Part shown: in pieces, positions 34,473-43,763 of the stretch
Numbering within the stretch: the first letter of the stretch is position 1
How the letters are laid out: each line of letters starts with the position of its first letter
NCBI RefSeq assembly: GCF_002005445.1
Contig: NZ_CP014692.1
Coordinates: forward strand, 682,001 to 746,000
Reading direction: 5' to 3'
Source: Acetobacter aceti
GTDB lineage: Bacteria; Pseudomonadota; Alphaproteobacteria; Acetobacterales; Acetobacteraceae
Length of the DNA: 64,000 bases
The notes under the pieces: model-generated
Told to the model about the DNA's origin: nothing
Seen by the model: the letters and a program-made list of their open reading frames with translations, nothing else
The model's database searches: none
Program-made: the position numbers and the translations under genes

Positions 34473-36854
34473 TTACAATGTAAAGCGTGCAGTGACGTAA
34501 ATCGTGCGTGGGTCTGTGTAATATCCTGAATAATAGATCGGAAGGCCCTTGCCTTGCGTAAAGCTGGTCCCTTGCAGATAGCGTCGATCCAGCAGGTTGC
34601 GTCCCTGCACCTGTAGCTGCCAGCGTTTGTCGGGACTGGTCCAGCTCATCATGGCGTTGACGTAGGTCTGAGCCGGAATCCGGTCCTGCCGGTTGGCCAG
34701 AGAAGTCGTGTGCAGATTGGTCTGAAAGGAAACATCGGCGCCGATTATGAATGTACCCGGTAAAGACACAGGAATATGATAGGTCAGGGAACCCGCATTC
34801 TGAAAACGGGGTGACCAGGGCAGGGGGGCTCCGGCATAAGGCGTCGTGTTGTAAAGACTGCCGTCTGCCAGAGCAATATGGGTGGCATTCCCTTTGAACT
34901 TGTCCAGAGACGAATAAAGATAGGAGGCGGTGTAGTGCAGATCGAGATCTTTTGTGATCTTGAAGAATGTTTCGATCTCGGCGCCTGCGGAATGACCTTT
35001 TCCCGCGTTGAACCGACGACTCAATCCTGAGGATGGATCAAGTGTTGTCAACTGGATATCATCAAACTGATTCCAGAACAGGGCGCCATTAAAGCGTACA
35101 CGTCCGGGTAGCGGGTCGGTTTTAACCCCGACTTCGTAGGTCGTGACAATTTCTGGTTTGTAGGGGATGGATGCCTGAAGACTGCCTGTGGCTCCCGGAG
35201 ACTGCGCACGGAAGTCGTAACCTGCCGATTTGCCGCCCTGCGAGATGGAAGCATATGTCATCAGGTTCGGACGCGCCTGCCAGGTGATCGCGCCTTTGGG
35301 CAGGAGCTGTGTCCAGCTCTTGTTGCCGGAAGCAGTCCACGCAATCCCGCCCTGCGGAGATGAGGACAGGAGTGTCGCGAGCTGGTTGGCCACTGTAGTA
35401 ATATGATTGCCGCCTGCCAGATAACTCAGCGTTTCAGAGTTCGAATGATTCTCCCAGTTGAATCGCAATCCTGCTGTCAGAGTCACGGTCGGGCTCAGAT
35501 GATAGTGCGCTTCTCCATACACGGCCCAGTTACGATTGAGCTGGTCGATGACTGCATTGACCGGCATATAGCGGATGTCGGCCGGATTGTTCGTCAGTGT
35601 GCCGTAGGAGTTGTTGGCATTGCGGTTTGTAAACCAGTCTTCATACAGGAAATAGGCGCCGACATTGAAATCGAGTCGGCCGTAATCACCATGCAGGCGC
35701 AGTTCTTCCGAATACATCCTGTCTTTGTAAGAGAGTTGCTGTGATCCACGGGAATAGATATCGCCGTAATTGTCATACATGCCCTTGTCGTCATATCCCC
35801 GGATGCCGGTGATTGAAAACAGGGTCAGATGTGGCGAGATGGTATAACGGACATTGCCGGTAAATCCGGCCTGTGTGTAGCTGTTTTTTGGAAAAGCCGG
35901 ATTGTAGTTGCCGTATTTGTAGTAGTTCAACAGATTGCCGACACCACGGTTGGTGCTGCCATCCACAGTGCCGTCGAAGGCAAGCGTGATGTCCCAGTCT
36001 TCATTCGGCGTAAAGCGGAGTTTACCACGTGCCTGTGTGTAGTCGATATTGTTGGTGTCCTTGTTGACAGCATAGTTATGATCGATGCCGTCACGGGCAT
36101 GATGGTCGAAGGCGATGCTGCCATAGAGCTTGTCTTTCAGGATTGCGCCACTTGCCGCCACCCCGACCTGCCATTCATTATAGGTGCCGTAGCCGGTCTG
36201 AACCACGACGCGCCTTTTGTTGGTCGGCACGATGGTATTGATGTGTACTGCACCTCCCTCAGACTGATGACCAATAGACGTGACAGGTCCACGATCAATC
36301 TGGATATTCTCCACATCGAGCAGTTCCTGCATGTTGCCCATATTGCGCGGCAGATAGACACCATCAATATAGGTGCCGACAGAGGGTTCACCTTGCGGGT
36401 CGATTTCTCCAATGCCGCGAATGAAGTAATTTATGACTGAATAACCGGGCATATTGTTGGGAATGTAGAGATTGGGTGTCAGGCGTGCGAGCTGTTTTGT
36501 GCTTTGTACCCCCAGACGATCAAGACGTTCCGCGGACATCAATGTCGCAGAAGACGGCGTTTTCTGAAGGACGGCATCCTTACGGGCCGTGCGATTTTTT
36601 CCTGTAACGCTTAGAGTCTCCGCCTGAGTTGATGCTCTTACGGCATGAGGCGTCTTGCTGCGACGCAATAACGGCCTCGATCCGGAAGTTACTTTTTCTG
36701 TATCCGGATGCAGGGTGTTCGGTGTCGCTGCAAAAACATCCTGTGCAGATCCGAAAAAAAGTGTTGCGCAGCATGTCGTCTGCAGGAGGATGGAGTGACG
36801 GAAACGTTTGTTTCCAAAGGACTCTGTCGAATGAACGCCATGACGAAAATACAT
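34473..36854 (-). CDS. TonB-dependent outer membrane receptor
   Basis: 793 residues. Signal segment near 22-42 (CCATLFFGSAQDVFA). The plug domain (about 95-215) has LSVTGKNRTARKDAVLQKTPSSATLMS and the typical NYFIRGIGEIDPQGEPSVGTYIDGVYLPR. The 22-strand barrel ends in the conserved terminal aromatic TARFTL. Imports a large or scarce ligand across the outer membrane using TonB energy. No TonB box was pinned down. It sits between the organosulfur enzyme operon and the binding-protein genes, so the ligand may be an organosulfur compound or a siderophore; the former is inference from context. Confidence 0.9.
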   Translation of the reverse strand: MYFRHGVHSTESFGNKRFRHSILLQTTCCATLFFGSAQDVFAATPNTLHPDTEKVTSGSRPLLRRSKTPHAVRASTQAETLSVTGKNRTARKDAVLQKTPSSATLMSAERLDRLGVQSTKQLARLTPNLYIPNNMPGYSVINYFIRGIGEIDPQGEPSVGTYIDGVYLPRNMGNMQELLDVENIQIDRGPVTSIGHQSEGGAVHINTIVPTNKRRVVVQTGYGTYNEWQVGVAASGAILKDKLYGSIAFDHHARDGIDHNYAVNKDTNNIDYTQARGKLRFTPNEDWDITLAFDGTVDGSTNRGVGNLLNYYKYGNYNPAFPKNSYTQAGFTGNVRYTISPHLTLFSITGIRGYDDKGMYDNYGDIYSRGSQQLSYKDRMYSEELRLHGDYGRLDFNVGAYFLYEDWFTNRNANNSYGTLTNNPADIRYMPVNAVIDQLNRNWAVYGEAHYHLSPTVTLTAGLRFNWENHSNSETLSYLAGGNHITTVANQLATLLSSSPQGGIAWTASGNKSWTQLLPKGAITWQARPNLMTYASISQGGKSAGYDFRAQSPGATGSLQASIPYKPEIVTTYEVGVKTDPLPGRVRFNGALFWNQFDDIQLTTLDPSSGLSRRFNAGKGHSAGAEIETFFKITKDLDLHYTASYLYSSLDKFKGNATHIALADGSLYNTTPYAGAPLPWSPRFQNAGSLTYHIPVSLPGTFIIGADVSFQTNLHTTSLANRQDRIPAQTYVNAMMSWTSPDKRWQLQVQGRNLLDRRYLQGTSFTQGKGLPIYYSGYYTDPRTIYVTARFTL

Positions 36855-37048
36855 TGCCGCTTCGGTCTCATTTGCAGGAGAATAAAACGTGAAGAATGTC
36901 TTGCATTTTTCACTTGTCTTGCATGTTCGCCAAAACTTCTTCCGCCGTCGATCAATTAATGTAAAAGAGACCGTTGATTCCGTCTCTTTATTATGGATTC
37001 ACAATGCTCATTCATTTTTCAAGAATTTTTCATGATTGTGACGTGATA

Positions 37049-37066
37049 ATTCATGAAAGGATGAAT
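37049..37066. promoter_or_regulatory. Inverted repeat in divergent promoter region
   Basis: ATTCAT-GAAAGG-ATGAAT, perfect 6-base arms, with further ATTCATG copies just downstream, between the divergent receptor and binding-protein genes. Could be an operator; assigned by symmetry only. Confidence 0.35.
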
Positions 37067-37099
37067 GCTGGTTGATTCATGGATTTGAACGGAGCGCAC

Positions 37100-38092
37100 A
37101 TGACATTCTTCACGGGACGCCTTTCCCGCCGCCGTTTTGGTCTTGGAGCGCTTTCTTCTCTTTGCAGTGCGCCACTTCTGACATCCCGCAGCCTTCATGC
37201 GGAGGAACTTGCATCCGTTACACTGCGTGTTGCGAGTTTTCGGGGAATGGATTCCACAATCCTTCCTGCTACCGGTCTTGCGGATTTTCCTTACAAGGTG
37301 GAATTCAGCGAGTTCAATTCAGGAAATCTTATTGCGCAGGCCATCAACGCTGATGCAATTGATGTGGGAGGGTGGAGCGAAATCCCACTGGCCTTCATTG
37401 CGGCCTCGGGCGCACGTGTGAAAGTGGTTGCTACCGTTGATGGACCGACAACTGACCAGGCGATTATTGTGCCGGCAAATTCTCCTGCCCGTTCATTCGC
37501 CGATCTGAAAAATCGCAAGATTGGATATATCCGTTCAACAACCGCTCATTACTTTCTGATCCACATGCTTGCGAAGGCGGGCCTCACTCTTGCCGACGTC
37601 ACGCCTGTACCTTTGGGCATGAGCCAGGGTCTTACGGCGCTGAAGTCAGGCAGTCTCGATGCCTGGGCAACCTATGGTTATGTGATTCCCATGGTTGTGG
37701 GGGATGGCTCTGCACGTGTTCTGGAGAGTGCCGAAAATATCCTTTCAGGACATTACTTCATCGGGGCTAATCCTGTTCGGCTTCCCGATCCTGCCTTTCG
37801 ATTGGCTGTTGCGGATTACATCAACCGTCTGGGAAAGGCTTACGCGCTTCTGACGCAGAACAAGAAAAAGTGGGCAAAGGTCATTTCTCCGGTTATTCAG
37901 ATTCCGGAAACCATCGTGCTGAGCGATCTCAACGCGCAGAACCGTCCGTATCGTATACGCCCCTGGAACGAAGGCGATATCCGGAGTGCTCAGAATGTTG
38001 TCGATACCTTTATCGAGCAGCGCCTCATTTCTACACGTCCTGATCTGAAATCTGTTTTTTCAAATGATCTGAGGCCGCTTCTCAAAGGGTAG
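37100..38092 (+). CDS. Aliphatic sulfonate-type substrate-binding protein (SsuA-like), Tat-type signal
   Basis: 330 residues. N-terminal twin-arginine style signal GRLSRRRFGLGALSSL, cleavage near SLHAEE. Mature fold: VTLRVASFRGMDSTILPATGLADFPYK, EFNSGNLIAQAINADAIDVGGWSEIPLAF, then VVATVDGPTTDQAIIVPANS and LKSGSLDAWATYGYVIP, as in SsuA and related NMT1-like proteins. ATG 37100 has GGAG 6 bases before. No ABC core directly follows, so it probably feeds the ATPase/permease pair at 38296-39944. Periplasmic. Confidence 0.87.
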   Translation: MTFFTGRLSRRRFGLGALSSLCSAPLLTSRSLHAEELASVTLRVASFRGMDSTILPATGLADFPYKVEFSEFNSGNLIAQAINADAIDVGGWSEIPLAFIAASGARVKVVATVDGPTTDQAIIVPANSPARSFADLKNRKIGYIRSTTAHYFLIHMLAKAGLTLADVTPVPLGMSQGLTALKSGSLDAWATYGYVIPMVVGDGSARVLESAENILSGHYFIGANPVRLPDPAFRLAVADYINRLGKAYALLTQNKKKWAKVISPVIQIPETIVLSDLNAQNRPYRIRPWNEGDIRSAQNVVDTFIEQRLISTRPDLKSVFSNDLRPLLKG

Positions 38093-38295
38093 GGCCTGGT
38101 AACAATGAGTATGATGGAAGCCTGAAACTGGGTGATGGCGGCCGGGACCATTCTGTGCGCGATAAAGGATCCAATCGGCGGAGTCCTTTTTGTCTGCGCT
38201 TGAGTTATTCACTCTTGATGATCTGGCGAACTCAAATGACGGGTTAATGGCTTCGCCCGACCGTCAGGATAAAAGATTTCCGCTTTGAGTTCGCT

Positions 38296-39030
38296 CTATT
38301 CGTCAACCCCCAGATGTTTCAGAAGTGTTGAGCGCAACTGCACAAAAGCAGGATCGTAATGGCGTCGTGGGTGCGGAAGCGAAATACGCAATTCTGCCCG
38401 GATGCGGCCTTCTTCAAGCACGACAGCCCGATCCGCCAGCAGAAGCGCTTCGTCCACATCATGCGTTACCAGCAGGACGGCGCTTTTGTGACGCTGCCAG
38501 AGGGACGACACCAGATCCTGCATGTGCAGGCGTGTCAGCGCGTCCAGTGCGGCAAATGGTTCATCCAGCATCAGGAATTTTGGTTCCCGAATGAGCGCAC
38601 GCGCCAGCGCTGCACGCTGGGCTTCTCCTCCGGACAAGGTCAGTGGCCACGCATCCGTGCGGTGCCCAAGTCCCACTTCTTCGAGAACCTTGCGTGCGTC
38701 AGAGCGTGTTGCGCCGGTTTTCCCAAGCATGACGTTCTGCCAGACTTTTTTCCATGGCAGGAGACGACTTTCCTGAAACACCACGGCGGATTCCTGCGGG
38801 CATGAAATCTGCCCCTCCCTGACGGGGTCGAGGCCAGACAGGGCGCGCAGTAACGTCGATTTGCCCGAACCGCTCCGGCCAAGCAGGGCGACAAACTCGC
38901 CCTGGGCAATATCCAGATTCAGTTTGTCCAGTACGGGAGAACCGTTTCCGAAACGACGGCTCAGGCCGCGCACACTGACTGCCGGCTGGAGATCAGTGGC
39001 GACTGTGGCCAGAGGAGATATGTAGTTCAT
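38296..39030 (-). CDS. ABC transporter ATPase, SsuB-like
   Basis: 244 residues. Walker A GRSGSGKST, Q-loop VFQESRLLPWKKV, signature LSGGEAQRAALARAL, Walker B FLMLDEPFAALDALT and H-loop VTHDVDEA are all present. RLLPW after the Q-loop is characteristic of SsuB-type importers. The start at 39030 overlaps the permease stop by ATGA; the upstream ATG at 39102 would lie inside the permease gene. Second gene of a two-gene operon with the permease; works with one or more of the binding proteins at 37100, 40045 and 43764. Confidence 0.9.
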   Translation of the reverse strand: MNYISPLATVATDLQPAVSVRGLSRRFGNGSPVLDKLNLDIAQGEFVALLGRSGSGKSTLLRALSGLDPVREGQISCPQESAVVFQESRLLPWKKVWQNVMLGKTGATRSDARKVLEEVGLGHRTDAWPLTLSGGEAQRAALARALIREPKFLMLDEPFAALDALTRLHMQDLVSSLWQRHKSAVLLVTHDVDEALLLADRAVVLEEGRIRAELRISLPHPRRHYDPAFVQLRSTLLKHLGVDE

Positions 39031-39944
39031 CCGATGTTTCCCGTCCGCTGGATGTGGAGAGGACGCCAGACCAGCGCCCGGTGTTCCAGCATCCGGACGC
39101 ACTGATCAGAGATCAGTCCGAGAAGACCATAGATGGCAAGACCCACGAATATGATGTCGGTGCGGAGGAAATCCTGTGCATCCATCATCATGTGTCCGAT
39201 GCCGCTGTCGGCGTTGACCTGTTCGGCCACGACAAGCATCAGCCATGAAATGCCGACCGCAAAGCGGATGCCGACCAGCAGATCGGGCAACGCACCGGGC
39301 AGGATCACGTCACGGATCGTCTGACTGCGTGACAGGCGCAGGGTGCGTGTCATTTCCAGCAGTTTGGGGTCGATCGAACGGATGCCTTTGTGCAGGTTGA
39401 GATAGATAGGGAATGTGGAACCAAGAGCCACGAGAAGGATCTTCGGCGTTTCTCCGATGCCGAACCAGAGAATGAAGAGAGGCACAAGCGCCAGAACGGG
39501 CAGGGTACGAAAAATCTGGAGAGGCGCGTCCACGATATTTTCACCAAGCCGGGACAGGCCGGAAATCAGGGCGAGACCGATTCCCACCACCACAGCCAGA
39601 GAAAGGCCCGCAACAGCGCGGAGAAGGGAGACACCCATATTGGTCGAAAGCGTGCCGTCCTGAACAAGAGTCCAGCCTGTTCCCAGTATCTGGACAGGAG
39701 ATGCGACCAGTCTGGTGGAAAGCAGTCCCGTGGAGCAGGCGGCCTGCCAGCACAGGATCATCAGGAGAGGAGAAAGGTAGCGGCCGAAGTTCCGGTAAGG
39801 CAGTCTGCTGAGCCATTTTCTTCTGGAAGGAGAAAACGTGGCGACAGAAGGGATTGCAAACCGGGATACGGAAGAGGCGTCGCTATGCTGGACTGCGCCT
39901 GACATGGCCTGATGACTCCACGTTGTTGTTTTCAATGAGAGCAT
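39027..39944 (-). CDS. ABC transporter permease, SsuC-like
   Basis: 305 residues. Six or seven membrane spans. The cytoplasmic EAA loop reads RTLRLSRSQTIRDVILPGALP and precedes LVGIRFAVGISWLMLVVAEQVNADSGIGHMM-type sequence, typical of sulfonate/nitrate/taurine permeases. Partner of the following ATPase. The first 50 residues are polar and may include a misplaced start, because an ATG at codon 14 is equally possible. Divergent from the binding protein gene at 40045. Confidence 0.88.
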   Translation of the reverse strand: MLSLKTTTWSHQAMSGAVQHSDASSVSRFAIPSVATFSPSRRKWLSRLPYRNFGRYLSPLLMILCWQAACSTGLLSTRLVASPVQILGTGWTLVQDGTLSTNMGVSLLRAVAGLSLAVVVGIGLALISGLSRLGENIVDAPLQIFRTLPVLALVPLFILWFGIGETPKILLVALGSTFPIYLNLHKGIRSIDPKLLEMTRTLRLSRSQTIRDVILPGALPDLLVGIRFAVGISWLMLVVAEQVNADSGIGHMMMDAQDFLRTDIIFVGLAIYGLLGLISDQCVRMLEHRALVWRPLHIQRTGNIG

Positions 39945-39946
39945 AC

Positions 39947-39988
39947 TTTCATATTTGCACTTTCATATAAGGTGAATTATTTTCATAT
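39947..39988. promoter_or_regulatory. Three direct repeats of TTTCATAT in divergent promoter
   Basis: Copies begin at 39947, 39961 and 39981 within the 100-base space between the divergent permease and binding-protein genes. Regular direct repeats at a shared promoter suggest a regulator site. They could also be chance in an AT-rich spacer. Confidence 0.4.
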
Positions 39989-40044
39989 CACGTATTTGCG
40001 TGATTTGATTGAATTGTGCGACATGAAGTGGTGGTTTCTCGGGA

Positions 40045-41019
40045 ATGAAGCAGATAGTGTCAGGCCGCCGGTTCAAGGCGTTTCATCTTTGCATCGTGAC
40101 AGGCATGCTGACGCTTGCTCTGGACGCAACTCCTGTCGCCTCGGCCTGGGCTGAGGACGAACTGGTGGTCGCGGACCAGAAGGGGCAGCAGAAAGCCCTG
40201 ATGCAGGCGTCTGGCGTGGACAAGGACGTGCCCTATCATATCCGCTGGGTGGAGTTTGAAGCTGCTGCGCCGCTTCTTCAGGCGCTCGGAGCCGGCGCGG
40301 TGGACACGGGAATTGCCGGGGACGGCCCCTTCATCTTCGCGTGGGGAGCAGGTCTATCCATTCGGGCAGCGTGGTTGATTCCTCCCCGTGGAGGTGGCAA
40401 GGCGACTGCGGTGGTTGCGCCAGAAGGATCTTCCATCACCAGTGCGGCTCAGTTGTCGGGCAAAAGAATTGCCACCGGGCGAGGGTCCATTGGTCATCTT
40501 CTCCTGCTACGTCTGCTCGCTACGGGTGCCATTCCGGTGCCAGCGCCAGAAATTGTTTTTCTGCTTCCTGCACAGGCAAAGGCGGCGCTCGATACCCAGC
40601 GTGTGGACGCATGGTCCACATGGGAGCCTTATGTCTCTCTCGCTGTTGTCTCCGGGCACGGACACGTTGTGGCTGACGCCGCTGACCTGATGCCGAACAA
40701 CAGTTTCTTTGTGGCCAGCACGGATGCTCTGGCAAACAAACGCGCACATCTGGCGGATTTCTATCGACGCATGACGGCTGCTTACGGGTGGGGTGCCCGG
40801 CATCAGGCGGAGTATGCCCATATACTGGCCCGACAGACCGGAATTCCAGACGATGTGGCGGTCTCCGTTGCTGAAAAACTTATTGCCACTCCAGCTCCAG
40901 TGACATCTGATACCATCAGATCCGAAGCGTCTGTTGTCGCGACCTATCGGTCCGCCGGTTTTGTTACGCGATCGGATGCTTTCGATGAAGCTTTTGAGCA
41001 AAATCTGACATCACCCTGA
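40045..41019 (+). CDS. Substrate-binding protein, SsuA-like
   Basis: 324 residues. Signal peptide (about 13-36, cleavage near AWAEDE). The mature fold begins with the strand VVADQKGQQKALMQASG and RWVEFEAAAPLLQALGAGAVDTG, then DGPFIFAWG, KRIATGRGSIGHLLLLRLL, LDTQRVDAWSTWEPYVSL, all characteristic of the aliphatic-sulfonate binding group. The Ser/Trp/Arg pocket pattern is compatible with a sulfonate anion. Followed 20 bases later by the acyl-CoA-dehydrogenase-fold enzyme gene. Related by eye to the product at 43764 but not near-identical. Confidence 0.88.
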   Translation: MKQIVSGRRFKAFHLCIVTGMLTLALDATPVASAWAEDELVVADQKGQQKALMQASGVDKDVPYHIRWVEFEAAAPLLQALGAGAVDTGIAGDGPFIFAWGAGLSIRAAWLIPPRGGGKATAVVAPEGSSITSAAQLSGKRIATGRGSIGHLLLLRLLATGAIPVPAPEIVFLLPAQAKAALDTQRVDAWSTWEPYVSLAVVSGHGHVVADAADLMPNNSFFVASTDALANKRAHLADFYRRMTAAYGWGARHQAEYAHILARQTGIPDDVAVSVAEKLIATPAPVTSDTIRSEASVVATYRSAGFVTRSDAFDEAFEQNLTSP

Positions 41020-41039
41020 CGAAAGTGGATATTTTGATC

Positions 41040-42197
41040 ATGGACGGATCACGGATTATCGAACCCATTCCGACTGAAGTTGAAGTGCCGGATGCGCTGG
41101 TCAGGCGCTTTGCTGAACGGGCAGCCGACCATGACCGTCGTGGTGAAATCGGATTCGATAATCTGGAAGATCTGCGCAAGGCCGGACTGCTTGCTCTGGC
41201 GGTACCCCGTAGCAAGGGAGGAGGTGGGATCACCCTGCGTCAGATTGCGCAAATCGTTGCCCGAGTGGCGGAAGGCGATCCATCTACGGCCCTGATTCTT
41301 GCCATGCAGTATCTTCAGACTCTGGGGATTGCCGCGTCCGGCACATGGCCAGAGGATGTACGGGAGGAAGTGTTTGAGTCCATCGTCCAGTCGGGTGCGC
41401 TGCTTAACGCCCTGCGTGTCGAGCCGGAACTCGGCACACCGGCGCGCGGCGGCATTCCCGCTACACGCGTGCGACGGGAGGGGGACCGCTGGCTGCTTTC
41501 CGGTCGCAAAATTTTTTCGACAGGCTCCTCAGCGCTGCATTGGGGTGTCGTCTGGGGCGCAACAGAAGATGAAACGCCGCGTATCGGGCAGATTCTGGTG
41601 CCGCTCGACTCTCCGGGAGTCCGGATTGAGAAAAGCTGGCATCAGTTGGGGATGAGAGCGACGGGCAGTGACACCATCATCTTTGAGGATGTCGAGGTTC
41701 CAGAGCGTTATCTCATCAATTTTCATGAGAGTGGCAGCAATCCTGAAACACCGATCCTCGCCACGGCGCATACGGCTGTCGTGGCGGGGCTGTATGATGC
41801 GGTGGCGCGCTCGGCACGGGACTGGCTGATCGGTTTTCTGAAAGAGCGCGTGCCTACGGCGCTGGGTCGTCCTCTTTCGACACTTCCGCGCTTTCACAGT
41901 GTTCTGGGTGAGATCGATGGGCTTCTTCTCACCAACAGCGCCTTGCTGGACAGTGCGTTTACAAAAATTGAGGATGAAACCATCACGCAGGTGGAAGCGG
42001 GACAGATCAAGCGTCTTGTAACCGAAAACGCCATTACTGCGGTTGCGCGGGCCGTAGAAGTGACAGGCAATCCCGGCCTCAGTCAGGACAATTCCCTGGA
42101 ACGGCATTATCGGAATGTCCTGTGTGGACGCATTCATACACCACAGGCTGACGCTGTTCTCGAGGCAGCCGGACGAACGGTTTTTGAGGCCGGATGA
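41040..42197 (+). CDS. Acyl-CoA-dehydrogenase-fold flavoenzyme, SfnB/DszC-like
   Basis: 385 residues. N-terminal helical domain with LRKAGLLALAVPRSKGGGGITLRQIAQIVARVAEGDPSTAL, middle beta domain with WLLSGRKIFSTGSSALHWGVV and SWHQLGMRATGSDTIIFEDVEVP, and C-terminal helices to NVLCGRIHTPQADAV. This order is that of the acyl-CoA dehydrogenase fold; the HxPLxD-type ending and lack of the catalytic Glu pattern fit the SfnB/DszC monooxygenase branch used in sulfone or thiophene oxidation. It would need reduced flavin, supplied by the flavin reductase or nitroreductase. Starts 20 bases after the binding protein gene. Confidence 0.8.
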   Translation: MDGSRIIEPIPTEVEVPDALVRRFAERAADHDRRGEIGFDNLEDLRKAGLLALAVPRSKGGGGITLRQIAQIVARVAEGDPSTALILAMQYLQTLGIAASGTWPEDVREEVFESIVQSGALLNALRVEPELGTPARGGIPATRVRREGDRWLLSGRKIFSTGSSALHWGVVWGATEDETPRIGQILVPLDSPGVRIEKSWHQLGMRATGSDTIIFEDVEVPERYLINFHESGSNPETPILATAHTAVVAGLYDAVARSARDWLIGFLKERVPTALGRPLSTLPRFHSVLGEIDGLLLTNSALLDSAFTKIEDETITQVEAGQIKRLVTENAITAVARAVEVTGNPGLSQDNSLERHYRNVLCGRIHTPQADAVLEAAGRTVFEAG

Positions 42198-42275
42198 CCG
42201 GGAGAGGCCAGAAGCAGAAGAAAAGCCAGGGATGAACACAACAATGGAGTGATTTCCACCAGCAGGAGACCAGTC

Positions 42276-42962
42276 ATGCAGATTTCCTCGTCTTTCGGTT
42301 CCGAAAAGTTTTTGTCGCATCCGGTTTCGTGGCTGGATGATGATACGGATGTGGAACTGAATGCCCTTATCCGGCGTCTGATGGTCTTTGATGTGCTGAT
42401 CGTGCCGGGTCTTGACGGATCTGGCGAAGGTCATTGACAGTCACAGTGGCAAAAGTTTCTGATTCACCAAGGGGTGTTCGTACAATCCGTCGAACTGAAT
42501 AACTGGATCATCCCGGATCTGATAACATGGAAAAAGACGCTGGAGTCGTCTGTTAATCTGTGCACACGGCCAGTGCTTGTTGTCGCCCATAGTCTGGGGG
42601 CGTTACTGACAGTACATTGTGCGGATCTGAAGATTGCGGGAGCGTTGCTGGTAGCGCCAGCGGATGCGGAGGAGGCTCGGGCATCGGATAGAATGCGGGT
42701 GAGAGGCTTTGCGCCGCTGCCACAGGCGAAAGTGCGTTGTCCATCCGTGCTGGTGACGAGTGACAATGATGAGTGGCTATCTCCGGCCCGTGCCCGGTTC
42801 ATGGCGCATCGCTGGGGAGCCGAATTGTTTCCCGCTGGCAGGGTTGGTCATATCGGAAATCGGGAAAATCTTGGGATATGGCGGGAGGGGTTTCGCTCTC
42901 TGGAGAAACTGCTCGACCGGATCGACAATGAGCAGACAATATCAGAAGAGCACGAAGCCTGA
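42276..42962 (+). pseudogene. RBBP9/YdeN-type serine hydrolase with in-frame TGA
   Basis: 229-codon reading of a small alpha/beta hydrolase of the RBBP9/YdeN family, interrupted by TGA at 42435-42437. Before it: VLIVPGLDGSGEGH. After it, in the same frame: QSQWQKFLIHQGVFVQSVELN. In this family the residue after GSGxGH is Trp, so TGG has become TGA. The catalytic Ser (VVAHSLGALL), Asp (TSDNDEWLSP) and His (GRVGHIGNREN) are otherwise intact. Recent inactivation, natural read-through or a sequencing error are all possible. Convergent with the nitroreductase, with a shared hairpin between them. Confidence 0.8.
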
Positions 42963-42965
42963 TGA

Positions 42966-42994
42966 AGCGGCGATCCTGTCCTGATCGCCGCTTT
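42966..42994. terminator. Bidirectional hairpin terminator
   Basis: AAGCGGCGATC and GATCGCCGCTT form an 11-base-pair stem around CTGTCCT (arms at 42965-42975 and 42983-42993), with short A and T tracts outside. It lies between the convergent hydrolase and nitroreductase genes. Confidence 0.7.
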
Positions 42995-42999
42995 GCCGG

Positions 43000-43611
43000 T
43001 CAGGAACCGGCCGTGGGAGGTATGAAACGATCTTCGGAAGCCAGAGCATCGAGAGGGAGACGGGTCGAAGGCTTTTCCCGTTCCTGCAAATTTTCCGGAA
43101 GCTGGCTGACAGGCCCACGATGGCCGATGATAATGGCCGCATGCACGACATGGTCTTCCGGGAATTCCAGGCCGACATGAGCCAGTTCCTTATCGAAACC
43201 ACTGACCGGATGGGTGTGCCAGCCGTTCTGATTGGCTTGCAACTGGATCAGGACGCTGGCGGCTCCTGCATCGAAAGCATGTGACGGCGCATCAACAGGT
43301 TCGCCTGTACGAGCGCTGTCGGTGACGGTCCGTGAAGCGATATAGACGATCGCGGAGGCGTTCTCGGCCCATGCGCGATTGAATGGGATCAGCCAGGAGA
43401 GAAACCGTTCCCAACTCGGCGTATTGCGGCGTGCATAAATGAAACGCCATGGCTGGGCATTGTAGGCGGAAGGCGCCCAGCGACCCGCATCAAGGATGGT
43501 GAGCAGTTCTTTCTGTGTAATTTCATCAGGTGCGAAGGCGCGTGGCGACCAGCGATTGAGAATGAAAGGGGCTACCGTCGAGCCGGCTTCACGGTCTGGG
43601 AATGATGTCAT
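43000..43611 (-). CDS. Nitroreductase family flavoprotein
   Basis: 203 residues. FMN-binding nitroreductase signature: RWSPRAFAPDEITQKELLTILDAGRWAPSAYNAQPWRFIYAR near the N-terminus, then a long helix, AAASVLIQLQANQNGWHTHPVSGF with the second flavin contact, and ...HAAIIIGHRG. Two-electron reduction of nitro compounds, quinones or flavin. In this locus it may also serve as a flavin reductase for the monooxygenases, which is inference. Separated from the upstream binding-protein gene by 152 bases. Confidence 0.87.
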   Translation of the reverse strand: MTSFPDREAGSTVAPFILNRWSPRAFAPDEITQKELLTILDAGRWAPSAYNAQPWRFIYARRNTPSWERFLSWLIPFNRAWAENASAIVYIASRTVTDSARTGEPVDAPSHAFDAGAASVLIQLQANQNGWHTHPVSGFDKELAHVGLEFPEDHVVHAAIIIGHRGPVSQLPENLQEREKPSTRLPLDALASEDRFIPPTAGS

Positions 43612-43763
43612 CGTGGGGCAACTCCAACATGGTCATAACTGGAAAAACCTTGGAGGTTCTTCCTATATTGTCTCTGGTTACACGGAGGTAATCAGCAGGG
43701 CAGCACACTGACGTACGGCTGCCAAGACTAAAAATGAATAATGCTGAAGAGTCTTATAGAAAA

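Noticed and set aside
35829..36440. 203-codon plus-strand frame inside the TonB receptor
   Set aside because: Antisense to a clear receptor gene; hydrophobic runs reflect codon complementarity.
39961..40044. Possible riboswitch before the binding-protein gene
   Set aside because: The spacer is short and AT-rich with direct repeats; no conserved aptamer fold was apparent.
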